NCBI GenBank assembly: GCA_963565915.1
Contig: OY751489.1
Location: forward strand, 1,240,001-1,304,000
DNA from: Entoloma clypeatum
Lineage: Eukaryota > Basidiomycota > Agaricomycetes > Agaricales > Entolomataceae
Length of the DNA: 64,000 nucleotides
Reading direction: 5' to 3'
The notes under the pieces were generated by a model. It had not been told where the DNA came from. It searched no databases and saw only the letters and a program-made list of their open reading frames with translations. A program made the translations under genes and the position numbers. This document shows, in pieces, positions 21,449 to 32,991 of the stretch; within the stretch, counting starts at the first letter, position 1, and each line of letters opens with the position of its first letter.

Positions 21449-24400
21449 CTGGTGTGCTAGTGATTGCCTGAGAATTACCGTGGTCTATCGAGGGCTTATC
21501 GGAAACCTTGTCGACACTCGACGGAGAATGTGTGTCCGAGAGCGGAAGGTGCGAGATACCGCGCTTGTACGGTCCCGCGTCTGTGAGAAGATGCAGAATG
21601 AAGCCGAATTCGAATTTGGACCAAAACATCTACCATGTACTCACGCCACACCGCGATAGCCTATTGTCTGCTAAGAAGGGATCGGGAAGAATCCATTGCG
21701 AGATAAAAGAAAAACAAGGATGTCTACGGACTACCGAGGAAGGCGTCATTGTTAAGTTTGAGGACGATGGAGAACAAAGGTTGGTGTGGAAACACGTGTT
21801 TCCGTTGATCAATCCGATCTTGATCACTCTATGGAGTGCCCTTATCAGAATCTCGTGAGTTACTACGTCCTTGCATCCATGCTATCTCTCTCTGACGAGG
21901 AGTACAGAAAAAAGGAATTATGCACCCGGGTCTGGATCCCGGACCGTTGGCTAGACTCCGTCACTCCAAGTCACTCGCCACTAGTAGTTGACTGGTGACC
22001 TCTTTGTCGTTCTGGCTCTCAAACGTAATTCTGAAAGCATTTTTTTTTTCACAAATTGGGAACAAAAAACACATTTTGAGTGAGCGCAGCACCGTCAAAT
22101 TATCGAATTTGATAAACTTCTCGCACTCGCGTCGCTTGCGGGTCTGCAGTACCAGAGCTACTTGAACCAGTGCGTACCACGTTGAATAAGAATCGATGGT
22201 CCACCCTGCCTCTGCGTACAATCTAGATACATATAACCTCCAAACATCCACACCCACGTAACCGAAAATGGCAAACAAATTCGCGCACTATGCGACAGCC
22301 GCAATTGAACGTTGAACCCCGAGACAGATAAGACATTTATGGTATGGCTTGGATTCAGTCAACGAGTTGATAGGAACAATACCTTTCCCGGCAATTTCAA
22401 AAATCACTGGCAAAAACCGGTCCGAGAGGTAAAATGAACTCCGGTCCAGGACCATTTCGACGCGGGATCGTACATAGTAGATTGATCGCCTTGAGCTCTT
22501 CTCTGAGGGTGTCTGTGCAAGTTGCCGCGGCCCAGCCTCAAGCAAGTGACGAAGCTTTCGCGCGACGTCACGATGGTCATGATCAACTACCGTTGGTTAC
22601 CAGTCCCATGAACTATGCCGCCGTGGCCAGGGCTGGCCTGTGGGAAAGTCATTCGTCGCTCTGTCTATAGAGAAGTCTCGTTCAGCGAACCGAAGAGAAA
22701 TTTGAAAAAAAGAGAGATTCGGCGTCGTTTATCTCGAACGTTCACACAGCTACCCGTCGTTCTTTTCGCACTGCGTAAGGAGAACTTTGTGTGTTCGAGA
22801 CCCGAAAGGGCAAGGCACGAGCACAGGATGCAGGCGAGTTGCAGGATTTTACCCTTAGGAAGCCGGGTGAGAGCCTCCGGGATTTGGGAGGGACAGGGAA
22901 CAGGGACAATCCTATCGCCTTCGAGGCCAAGCAAGCAAGATTGTGAGTAACTATATCACGTTATGTACACAGTACGATGGCTGTGACCCCTTTCAACGCT
23001 AGGGATACTTTTCCCAATCATGTTGCGACCGTTTCAGTACTCGACAATTCGCCCGACTCGGATACCTTGTTCTCGCTTGCTGGCAGGAGACGCTCAATCG
23101 TGCCCTCCATTGGGCGGTGGTGGGCGTTTTGTTCCAGCTGGTTGACGCGCCCCACAAATCTTTATTGGGTATGGAAGTAGATCCGTCTGCTGAGCCGGAC
23201 ACAAGGCTGGCGAAAGTATTGAAGGACCTAGGCAGGGAACCGGAGAATTGGGAGGCTATCTTTCAATACCTCCCATCTGCATATGCGAATGGAGATGAAC
23301 ATATTATACTCAGAACCACTGAGAAAGAGAAAGACACTCACGACCGCATCTAACACATTGGAAAAGTGTTTGAGACGTTGAAGATGTTGTTCTCACATCC
23401 GAGCGATCCACAATGACACATTGATATTACAATCCACGGACAGAACAAGGCAGAAGAGACGAAGCAATTTTTTCCAATCCATCATAAATCACAAGCAGCG
23501 GATACATTCCCTGAGATGATGGAAGAGATGAGGAAGAGGGAAAACCGAGGGATCGTTTGTCGAGACATGGGTCAGAAAAGAGGCATAGGCGACACATATC
23601 GGGATTCGAACTTTAGAAAAGCGTAAAGCTTGCGGCGTCCATGTCGAACAACGTTCATCGCAGAGAATCGACGCTCAGGCCAAAGCAGAAGGATATCGCG
23701 CACGTGATATCCCTTTCGCATCTACTTACAGAAGGCGACACCTCAGTTTGTCACTAGGCATCACGGGAAAAAGCAACATACCCAGGACTTGAACGTGTAG
23801 CTCAATGTCTGGTAGAAGGGGTGGTGGGCTTCACCCTTCCCACAAGACAAAGTGCCCAATGCTGCGAAGAGGTTCCTGTTCTTTGCTTGCTTTGGCTCGC
23901 AACCCTGATTTTTGAGGCCGACGTCCAGCGTTGCCATGATTGGGTTGCGTCAATTCGCCAGGAAGAACTGCGTCCCACAGATGGTCGCCTCTTAAGAAAA
24001 CACGTCTTGAATCACTTTGAGAAGCTGGGGGCCGCCGCGTGGGGTGTGGTTGTGTTTCGATCCATGGGTCCGAGTGGAGTTGGAGATTTGAAGAAAAACC
24101 AAGTGAGGATATAAAGAATATTTGAAAAAGTTGAGATAAAAGAAGATACCAATCCTATTTTATGCTGAGGAAAGAGCGCAGATGGAGGTACGGGCGGGCA
24201 CTGCGCTGCGATATCACACCGCCACAAAGGTAGCAGCCACCGCTCAAGGAGGAGGCCCCCTGCCAGCGAACGACATGTATGCAACGCAGTGTGATCCGCC
24301 CATACCACCCTCGCAGACATCTCGGGGGCATCCAAGAAGCTGGAGAGGACGGGGGACGAAGACTTTAACGGACAGAGTGATAAGGAAATCCGTACAATAG

Positions 24401-25188
24401 ATAGAAAATAATAAAGAAGAAAAAAACGGATCACCACGGGAGTGGGTGGTTTCCTATAACGAACATCAAGAAATGAAAGGACGAGACGAAACATCACACT
24501 CACAGGGAAGAGCGCTCGCGTAAGGGCGAGCACTGGAGCAGTACACATGCCGCCACAAAGGTAGCAGCCACCCGATCAACAACGGATGACCCCCCTGCCA
24601 GTGACAAACGCATGCTACCCCAGCGTTATCCCGCCCCTACCTTCCCGCGACGTGAGGTGGCGACCCGTGTAGTTTGACAAGAGATAGTATGTGTAACTAC
24701 CAAGCAAAGTGAAAGGAAAGGGTTTGCGGGGTCGGTTCAGGTGGAGCGGTCGTTTACGGAGGGTCGCCAGCTGGGCATCGGTGACTTTTCCTCTTGACTT
24801 TATTGTACCGCCGTTTACCAACTTTACGACTCTGCAAATCTGCGGCGGGTGCGGCGGAACGGATCGGGGTCTGTTGATAAACGAATGAACAATGAAAAAA
24901 GGAAAGGTAGGAGAGGCCTGACTGAGGGAGGTGAATTGCGGACTGAACAACCTTCGTTTGCTTTCTTCTCCTTCTTGACAGGGTCAACACGGGCGGTTTG
25001 CACTGTAGAGCCCTACAAGTGAAGGGCACGCATGAGTAAAAAGCAAGTGCGATGGTCAGAAAGGAACCACTCACAGTAGTGTAACTTGGAGACGGAAGCG
25101 GCATGGCTGAGGGCAGCTAGTGAGGGGGTTGGGATCAAAGAGTGTGTCTCGAGAGAAGGTTTAATCAACGAACCTCGCCAACCCTGGA
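21449..25188. other. Region without a confident gene; duplicated fragments
   Basis: Scattered open frames lack recognisable domains. Two internal duplications stand out. 24185-24320 and 24525-24650 share CGCCACAAAGGTAGCAGCCAC and CCCCTGCCAG(C/T)GA. 23290-23360 matches the exon 2/intron area of the gene at 25189-25974 (GAACATATTAT(A/T)CT, GAGAAAG(A/G)GACTCAC). An open frame at 21508-21858 and one at 23821-24114 could be exons, but nothing supports their function. Confidence 0.4.
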
Positions 25189-25974
25189 TCACGCAAGTGG
25201 CGATGAAAGTGCAACATTCTTGGCAACCGAGATGATCTCCTTGTCTTCGGCCTTTGGGGAGGAGGTGGTGCCGGACCCGGAGGCCCCACCTGATCCTGCA
25301 CCTCTGTTGACAGCAGCCTGTGCCTATAAAACATGAACATATTATTCTGGGAGCCACTGGAAAAGAGAAAGGGACTCACCACCACCTCTAACTTGGAGCC
25401 TGCTGTCTGTCCATTGGCGGCCGCGGTTCGTCTTCTCTGATCAGGCATGTCAGTCAATGTCCATATATGATGTCAGGAAATGTTCTACCTTGAACAGCTG
25501 GTAGTCAGTGAGCCCGCCCATGACCCACGCCATGGCTTGTAACATCGCGACGATGACGATGACGATTGGGTACCTGTTCCGACCAGCGTGGGGAAGGAGG
25601 AAGGCGGCATCCGAGGAGTGGGCAGTCTTGTTACCATAAGCAGTCATTGGGTAGAGAAGAAGGGGTTTCGCTGGCGTCGCTTGAAGAGGTGGTACGACAG
25701 GGAGGTGTCCCTTGTAGAAAGCTGGCAGCCATTCCTCCTTGGGCGGGATCGCCGTGAGCATTGGGTGTTGACCAGCATCCCCGCCGCCCCACCAACGGAC
25801 TTTCCTGGCGACGAGGACACCCGCCGAGGTACAAACCGGTCGCCATTTCATCTTGCTGGTTGCTTGGAGGTTCTGCATGCCCGCGTGGAGGAGACCAACG
25901 CTGGTAGCGTGAACGTTGGCGAGGTCGGGCTCGATGGAGGAGAGGAAGAGCAGGATGATTCGAGACAAGATCAT
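25189..25974 (-). CDS. Predicted single-pass membrane protein, unknown family
   Basis: A three-exon minus-strand model has exons 25489-25974, 25380-25436 and 25189-25323. The introns are 52 and 56 nt with GT-AG ends, and frame is kept throughout (225 residues). The N terminus (MILSRIILLFLSS) resembles a signal peptide or anchor. A second hydrophobic segment (YPIVIVIVAMLQAMAWVMGG) lies near residue 140. The tail is Gly/Ser-rich and ends EDKEIISVAKNVALSSP. Part of it is duplicated in decayed form near 23.3 kb. I recognise no domain. The clean splicing and uniform frame argue for a real gene. Confidence 0.55.
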
Positions 25975-27625
25975 GGTGTGATGACGATGATGATGCGAGT
26001 ATAAGATGCAGAGCGGGAAGATTTTCTGAGGGCTGTAGTGGTTCTGGAAAGTGAGGAAAGAAAGGCGATGTCTAGCATTCCAGAGACCGCGTTGTTAGGC
26101 GTCGTTTGGTCGATGCACCGCGTCGAGTCTCACATGTGACCCCGCCGAGAGTGCTTGCCAAGTGAAGGATTATCGCGAGAAATGGTCCGTGCAGGGCCTC
26201 GACGGGCACCACGAAAGGCGATTCTCTAGAGGTCGGACAACAAAGCGGAAACACGGCATGATTGACCGGTACGTCCATCTTCTACACGCGTGGATTTGTT
26301 GAACAATCTATCCAGCTCCACTTCTATCGCCATTGTGCCCTCAGCCAGGAAGAGTCCCGCTAAGGGCGCTGCATCTGGGGAGTAACACCCTACGAGACCC
26401 GCTGCCTTATCTCGACTCTTCGACTCACTTGTCGCTGGAAAGGGAGGCCTTGCCCGGGGTTTCTTGACCAATTATCACTTCCTTCCTTCCAGTGCCCGTG
26501 GTGCCGTCTCTTTAGGCTTCTGGGTCCCTACCGCGTGGATTGAACCTCATGTTGAACGTCAAGATGTCCGTACCACGCCGACGTCGTCAATGCATCACGG
26601 ACAAGTGCCGGATGGTAGATCAAGACAAGGAAGTTGAGGAAGAGTGTCATCAAGTCCTGGATGGGTTTTCAGCCGTGACACCGATCTGGGCGCTGGAAGG
26701 TGGAACAGTGGTTTGAGACTTTGAGTGGTTGAAGAGCCAAATCTTTCAGGTGCTTCATCGTTCGTCTCCTTCACGGCCATGAAGACTGGATTTTTCCTGT
26801 CGTCCGGAGGCTGTGTTTCGATATCTTGGGGTCGTCACAGTCGATGTCGACCATGTTAGTTACGGTGGAAGTTGCAATTGTTTGTGGTAAAAGCCACTGC
26901 ACCTTGCATCCTTTAGGAACTCAACTTTTCGCTCAGCTACACGGCGGCAGCGGCGAGCACCCGGAGACTTCGACCTCATAGGATTCGCCTACATCGGTCT
27001 TGCCGCCCTAAAAGCCATCTGCACGCTCGTATTGTTTGACTCGGTTGAAGTGAGATGGAGCGCGGTTTCCCGTCGCGGAGTGGGATCTGTTCCAGGAACA
27101 TCGCTACAATTCCTTTCAACTCCCCCTCCCCCCGTAGCCGTACATGGTCATCCCACGACACTCTACAACCCCATCGCTTTGGCCAGCATAGAGTTGACAT
27201 CACAATGATAGTGTCACAAACTTGAGTTGAACTAAAATATCAGCTCGACGTCCAATCCTGCTCTGTTTTCAAGAGCAAAAACTCGATAGCAAGATGCCAT
27301 GGAACTATCAGTTGGAACAAATTTCGACATTGGTGCGGGTCAAATCAGGCGGACGGCATTCCAAAAACGGCCTCCATCTCTTTCGTGATCAACAACGTCG
27401 CCGCCGTATCACACCTACTTCCCTTCATGCAGACGGGCTGGACAAAATCCACAACCATAGGATCTGTGGGAAGGGACATCCAGGAACAGGGGGTGTGCGT
27501 CAAACATAGCGCCCTTCTCCCGCAATTCACGCAATCCCACGAAGGTTGCGTTGCAAATGCTTCCTTGTCATGCTTGTTCACAAGAGATGCTAAATAGGCT
27601 TTCGCGGACTCTCTCGGTGGGGACT
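25975..27625. other. Intergenic, no confident gene
   Basis: Short open frames on minus (26226-26471, 26976-27203) have no recognisable motif, and I could not link them by splicing. Confidence 0.35.
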
Positions 27626-28316
27626 TTATGCAAATTCAACGGGGGCTTGCTCTTGAAATCTGGCAAGAGTGCCTCCCATCCAGCGGACGAAGTATAGGAT
27701 GGGCTTCGTCTGTATCTCCGAGAATCTACGCGTCGTTTGATTCGACTTTGGGATTGCGGCGCCCGAACTCGTGCCAACTTGTGGCTCTGAGTTGTTTTGG
27801 CTTTTCTGTATTTCCTGCCGAAGTTGCTGTTCCCCGAGCTCAGCGCCGCGGTTCAAGTTGTGAAACTTGTCCAGCTCTGCGAGCGCTGCGTTGGACTGCC
27901 CTAGCTTGTGAAGGCCCGATGCAAGTGCTTTGAGGATGATAGGATCAGTGGTGGAGGGTGAGGCATCCCGGAGTACGTCTTTACAGTCCGTTACTGCTAG
28001 TTCGTATTCCTCTGCGAGTCAAAACCAAGTCAAGGTCGCATGAATAGAGGGTGCGCTTGAAAGAGATTGAAAGGAGCTGACTGAGGTTGAGGTAGCACTG
28101 CGCCCGGTTACAAACGATGGTCTTCATCATGTCGCCAGATACAACCGTGCCATAAGTGTCTATGATCTTAGTATAGACTCCTACGGCTGCTGTATATTTC
28201 TTAGACTTGAAAAGCATCTTTCCCTTTGTCCTGAGTTTTTGTATATCGGCCTCTGCATCATTACTACTAAGTAAGGAGTCCAGATAAAGCGACGACGAGC
28301 AACGTGCCTTGGTCAT
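27626..28316 (-). CDS. TPR-repeat protein
   Basis: The two-exon minus-strand gene has exons 28082-28316 and 27626-28011 with a 70-nt intron (206 residues). The splice joins CYLNL to KEYELAVTDCKD in frame and completes a tetratricopeptide pair: GKMLFKSKKYTAAVGVYTKI, then NRAQCYLNLKEYELAV, then ALASGLHKLGQSNAALAEL. TPR helices form protein-binding scaffolds, often for chaperones. The C-terminal 70 residues (QEIQKSQNNSEPQ onward) look disordered. The start ATG at 28316 is the one nearest the TPR; further in-frame codons lie upstream. A related short frame at 28479-28703 on the same strand (EDEAWFRENG) may belong to an upstream exon but is not linked here. Confidence 0.7.
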
Positions 28317-28703
28317 CGTGCGACGATGTATTGGACATTTGTGAAGGAAGAATACCGTGACATCGACACGTTGTTTGATCATGCATCGCATCACGATAAT
28401 GACCACATCCACTTCCAGCAAGCGCCTATGACGCCAACACGGCAATTTATAGAAATATGACCGAATATCAAGCAAACCTTAGGGCCTAACGTATCTTCCG
28501 CACCATCTTGGGAAACCTGGTGAGCCAGGGATAAATTGAAATCCTGTGTATAGTGAAACACCATTTTCGCGGAACCATGCTTCATCCTCCACCATCATGA
28601 TCTTGAGCGTGCCATTGCTGGATATCTTCTGAATTTCGCCAGCATCGTCATCCTCGCGCGCCGTCCAGTTTTGCATAACTGCTATAGCGAGGACATCCGA
28701 CAC

Positions 28704-30195
28704 GCGACGACATCAACTCTCCGGCTCTCTTCCCCTATGCACCCAGCCAGGTATGGAGGGCTTTAATGGGCACAGTTCCGAGATTCTGTACCCATGTTGT
28801 TATCCATGTCGACTCTCCCGACTTCTCGTCCGCAAGTAATTGTCCAAAGAATTACCAATCGACTTTACGGTCACTAATAGAACACCCCTTTGTTCCTTTG
28901 CAACACTTTAGTTCGACTTCTAGAAAGCCCTCGAATATCCTGGAGAGTGTCAATGCTGAGCCCTGGCGGTAGTTGCACCGGGAACATCACGGAATACTTA
29001 GTGGTCATAGAGGTTGTATCTTGGCGTGCTTGCTTTCATCTGCAGCACACCGATGAGCACCCAGCGGGTGGGGCAGCAGCATTTTGACACCGCCAGGGCA
29101 TCCAGTGGAAAGTTTCTGTGATAACATAAGCGCGGACGTGAGATTTAAGCTGTGATGACAGGCCAGCGGAGTCAGCCCACGAACAGGTAACACTTAATCT
29201 GACAGCTGGGCTGATTGTCGGCATAATATTACTTTCGGCTTATTGGGGTGCTCGGGTCGTGGGTACAGGTACAGCTGGGTATGGGTATGGGGATGGGTAT
29301 GCATTTCGGGACCCCCAATAACCATGTTGGAGTGTTAGACGGGTTTTGTGAAGTATGTTCTGGCTGCCTCCAGAGGTCCATAGATGCCAACCATATTTAT
29401 ACCCATGGGAGCCTGTAAACCTGTCCATGGCTGCAGGTACAGGTTGACCCAAAGGTATCCGAGGGTTACCTGTGGCATTCACTGACACTGGGATAGGTAT
29501 AGGCACTAGGGCTGCTACTAGCAGCTCATAATTTACAAGGGATGAACACAGCAGGAAATTAGATTGAAGAGTCTACAAAGGAGTCTACAAAGGAACCAAG
29601 GATGAAGAAGAGCTCCAGTGTGAAGGAGAATTTTGTGGGATGAGGGTTGGTGGGCATGGACAATCTCCCAGCTCCCAAGGGGAGTATTTCCGTCCCGTCG
29701 GGGCCGGCTTTGTCTTGGAGGCTGCACCCTATCTGCATCCTGTGAGCTGACTGTCTGGACATGCATGCCAAGGTCTGCAAGACTCTATATTCCCATCACA
29801 TGAAAAAGGTTTCCCATGCCTCGGATATGGCAGAAGGTGATGTCAATGCAGCCCCGATGGGATAAATATACTTCCCTCAGTTTGTTTCGGTTGCCAGTGC
29901 GTCGGAGCAACCTGAAAATCGGAACACAATGGGGGAAACCGGGGCCGACGGGAGATATATTTCCCATTCTGGAACATTATCAATGTGCGGAGAGGAGAGG
30001 ATAAGGGATAACATTGTGAGGATGAGGCCCATTTGCGGGTCAGTCTGGAAGTCATTTTTATTCAAGGGCATATAGAAACAAGGGGTGAAATGAAAACAGT
30101 GCAATATTGTACATGATGAGAGTAAAGAAGTATGAGGTCAACTACGGTCCAAGCTTTGAACACAGGAGAAATGATTCTGTGGCCTGTCGAGACCG
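28704..30195. repeat. Repeat-rich spacer with GGGGCCGACGGG motifs
   Basis: It contains one clear copy (29941-29967) and an inverted variant (about 29695-29712, CCCGTCGGGGCCGG) of a dispersed motif, plus GGGTATGGGGATGGGTAT simple sequence near 29277. No gene was recognised. Confidence 0.45.
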
Positions 30196-30199
30196 GCTA

Positions 30200-30718
30200 T
30201 TTCTCCGAATACAGCTTGTCACTTAGGCTAATTTCTCTGTATTCTCTGACATCTTGAGTGAATGATCAAGATACTACAGTCGCAAAGAACATACCTGCAA
30301 GGGCCTGGCACATAATTTTGACCTCTGCCACCATATCCCTGAACCTTTGCGCCCCAACATCTTCCAGCAAATCATGATCCCATCGATCAGCAGGCGCCGC
30401 ATCGGTCACAAGGCCCGGATGACTTGCAATAAAAGGAGGAGTGAGATTGTTGTTCGCTTTCGTATACTCAAACACAGAAAAGCGTGTACCCATTGCACTG
30501 ATGCCATACAGTTTGGGAATCATGAGATCGCGTTCAGCAATAATCAGGACCCGCTCGCGCATCTGTAAGTCTGCGCTGACCCGTTTATGGATGTGGTCAA
30601 GGTGGGGAAAAGGCTTGATTTCGAGGAAAAACACTGGGAACTCCCGCAGTTGAACGAGGAGACATGGATTGGGAAATGGAACATGGTTTGGGAACAGAGT
30701 CACTAAATCATGAGGCAC
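30200..30718 (-). CDS. Putative PD-(D/E)XK-like nuclease-fold protein
   Basis: The minus-strand frame has REFPVFFLEIKPFPHLDHI, where an acidic residue followed by x-Lys (LEIKP) at the end of a beta strand resembles the catalytic core of restriction-endonuclease-like folds. It continues with QMRER, LMIPKLYGISAMGTRFSVF and ADRWDHDLLEDVGAQRFRDM. I associate this pattern with an uncharacterised family common in Agaricomycetes, but no function is established. A likely intron (GTATGT donor at 30294, acceptor about 30245) leads to a short last exon ending near 30200. The 5' end is unclear and the left edge of the frame has no ATG. Catalysis is inferred only. Confidence 0.45.
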
Positions 30719-32262
30719 ACTAGGGGGGATTTTTGTGTGAACGACTTATCGGAAAGACTTGGACCTGGGGCCGATGGGGGACATATTTCCCATCGGGGGT
30801 TTGGGAACATATCATCGACTGGGATCGGGGAATGCACTCTGTATCTTGTTCCGTAACGACTTATGGGAAAGACTTGCGGCAGTCAAGCTATAGGTGTAGC
30901 GGACATAGGACCTAACTGGGTTTGGGGGCCTGTGCGCCTGTCAAGTTGAACTTGACACATACAAAGGCAACACCACCAAACAGCAGCATGTCGCGTCCTC
31001 GCGCGTCGAGTTTTTACTCCTACCAAGGTTCATGTTTTTTTCTTTTTTACTGCATCATTATACTCTATTCTTGTATTATGTTTGTCCTGACTTCGCAGTT
31101 GAGTTTTCCGGTGATCACATGGGTCACACTGGGTCAAATTTTGAATACCATACCCATACATGAAAAAACAATGTTGAATACTGTACGGCGGGCCTGGAAT
31201 ACATATATGTATTTTTATACTGATTCCAATGACAAACATTGATATATACAAGCACCCTGCCTCGAGTGTCGGGGATGCGGACTTGATAGAAGTTGAACCG
31301 TGGCAGGGATGCCTCTCGTGTTTTGGATGATTGAAATATACATATATTAGAGTATTCTCGCCGAATGAATAGTCTGGGTGATTCCTGGATTAGCAGGTAG
31401 GTCCTGATCTCATCAAAGCTCCAAATGCACCACAGAATCATTTATTGTGGCACATCCAGTGCATGGATCACTGTTGTCTCTTTTGCCCCTTGTTCACTAC
31501 GTATGAGAGTAGACTTCCACCAAAGGAATAAGGTGGGAGATGCTTGGATGAGTAAATAGGTTGTCCATACTCTTCTCCTGCCTTCTCGATTTAATTTATT
31601 TGATTTAATTTAATTTCCTGGCCATATACACATATAGCACCACATAGCCAAGACTTGGACCTGGGGCCGACGGGGGAAGGATTTGCTGTCGGGACTTCGG
31701 GAACACATCCTGGACGGGGATCAGGGATGCAGTATCTTCGGGAACATCAGAATGTGGCCGGGGCCGACGGTGGATATGTTTCCCATGGAAGGAAACAAGT
31801 GTGGGACATGGGTTGTTTCCGCGGAAACATAAGTATTTGATATTTGGGTCCCTGAGCCTGCCTCATAGTTTACAGAGTCTGTTGCCAAACCATGTTCCAT
31901 TTCCCAACCCATGTCCTATGACCTGCTGGGGCATTGCATCTTCATGTTGCAAAATGCTTGGCTGACGCAAGATGCAGTCAGACATTGGTGAAGTAAAAAT
32001 TGCTGAAAGCTATGAACAAATTTTGGGCCATGAATGGACTAGTCACTTCCCAACCTGTCCTAAGATTGGGTCACAAAGCTGGGAGAGACCAAGAAACATG
32101 TAAGAAGCATGGGATAATGGGGGTGGAATTTGGGCAATGGTCGGATCTCAACCCTTGGCCCTGACGGGATGGGGTGTGATGATGGATTTTATTCAGAGGG
32201 AGCATATGCAGACCAATGGGAAAATTTGGGGAAATAAATCGATTTTTAGTATAGGTTCAAAA
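30719..32262. repeat. Repeat-rich spacer, three GGGGCCGACGGG-type units
   Basis: Copies lie at 30766-30800, 31660-31690 and 31754-31790, each preceded or followed by GGAACA(T/C)AT and CGGGAA words. 30757-30900 also resembles 40330-40460 over about 130 bp, including AATGCACTC and CTTATGG. The rest (31000-31600) is AT-rich and without a gene. Confidence 0.45.
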
Positions 32263-32691
32263 CTATGTACTAACAGATGGAGCAAGCACACGGTTGACAG
32301 TACTTGCCCCTCCGGGGTTGATTTGGAGGTAACTCCTAACGTCATCCCTCATGAACCATGCGAAACAAGCTCGGTCACCAGCTTGAATGGGATCGACGGC
32401 ATGAGAAAGGATCCGCCCAGACAGTGCTATAACTGTGCGGGGGCCATATGAAAATGAGGTACGGAGACCGGGAAGATGGAGCGAAATTTGTTCATATAAG
32501 CCTGTAGTGGCTAAGATGTCATACCACTCATGTCGGGCTTGTGAATCTTTATGGCAGGGAGTCTGGCAATTGCAAATGATGGAAACACCTGAGAATGGAG
32601 TACACCAAGTCTCGAGGACCTTCGAGATGTGAGCTGGTTCCCGGAGATGAGAAGGATCGTCCTTGAGCCGTTCGAGCATAGTGAGGCCGAC
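32263..32691 (-). pseudogene. TET/JBP-like 2OG-Fe(II) dioxygenase, catalytic 3' part
   Basis: This is the 3' half of the dioxygenase gene whose 5' half lies at 38837-40109; gypsy element A separates them. It holds the double-stranded beta-helix core. The iron-binding HxD is CHKD (nt 32545-32553), the distal His lies in ALSGRILSHAV (about 32401), and the 2-oxoglutarate-binding region is DRACFAWFMRDDV. The neighbouring HEWYDILATTGLYEQ and LPGLRTSFSYG are also characteristic of fungal TET/JBP proteins, which oxidise 5-methylcytosine in DNA. All predicted metal ligands are intact. The function is inferred from family knowledge. As it stands the exon cannot be expressed with its N terminus. Confidence 0.8.
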
Positions 32692-32980
32692 TGTTGAGGC
32701 GACGCTAAGTCAAACGACGTCGCGAGCCCAAACTTAGGAATGAAGTGGAAAGATGATAAGAGAACTGTATTGCCAAGAGACCCAGCGGGAATCTCAAGAG
32801 AACAAGCTATCGAATACAAGTGAAAGTACCCTACTTATATATGTAAATTCCATGAGGCTGCATTGTGGCAGCGTCATGCTGCGCGATAATGATAAGATGT
32901 CCTCATGTATGATATGATGTAGATAAGATAAGATCAAGATAAGATAAGATAAAGTGAAAAGTGAAAATATGATCATAACA
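32692..32980 (-). repeat. 3' LTR of element A
   Basis: 289 bp. It adjoins the polypurine tract AAAGGGGGTAA read on minus (32981-32991), which follows the pol stop. Confidence 0.93.
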
Positions 32981-32991
32981 TTACCCCCTTT

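Noticed and set aside
23580..23860. tRNA-like words (GGGATTCGAAC at 23590; TAGCTCAAT...TGG near 23797)
   Set aside because: No matching T-stem, D-stem or acceptor stem could be paired, and the anticodon loop size is wrong.
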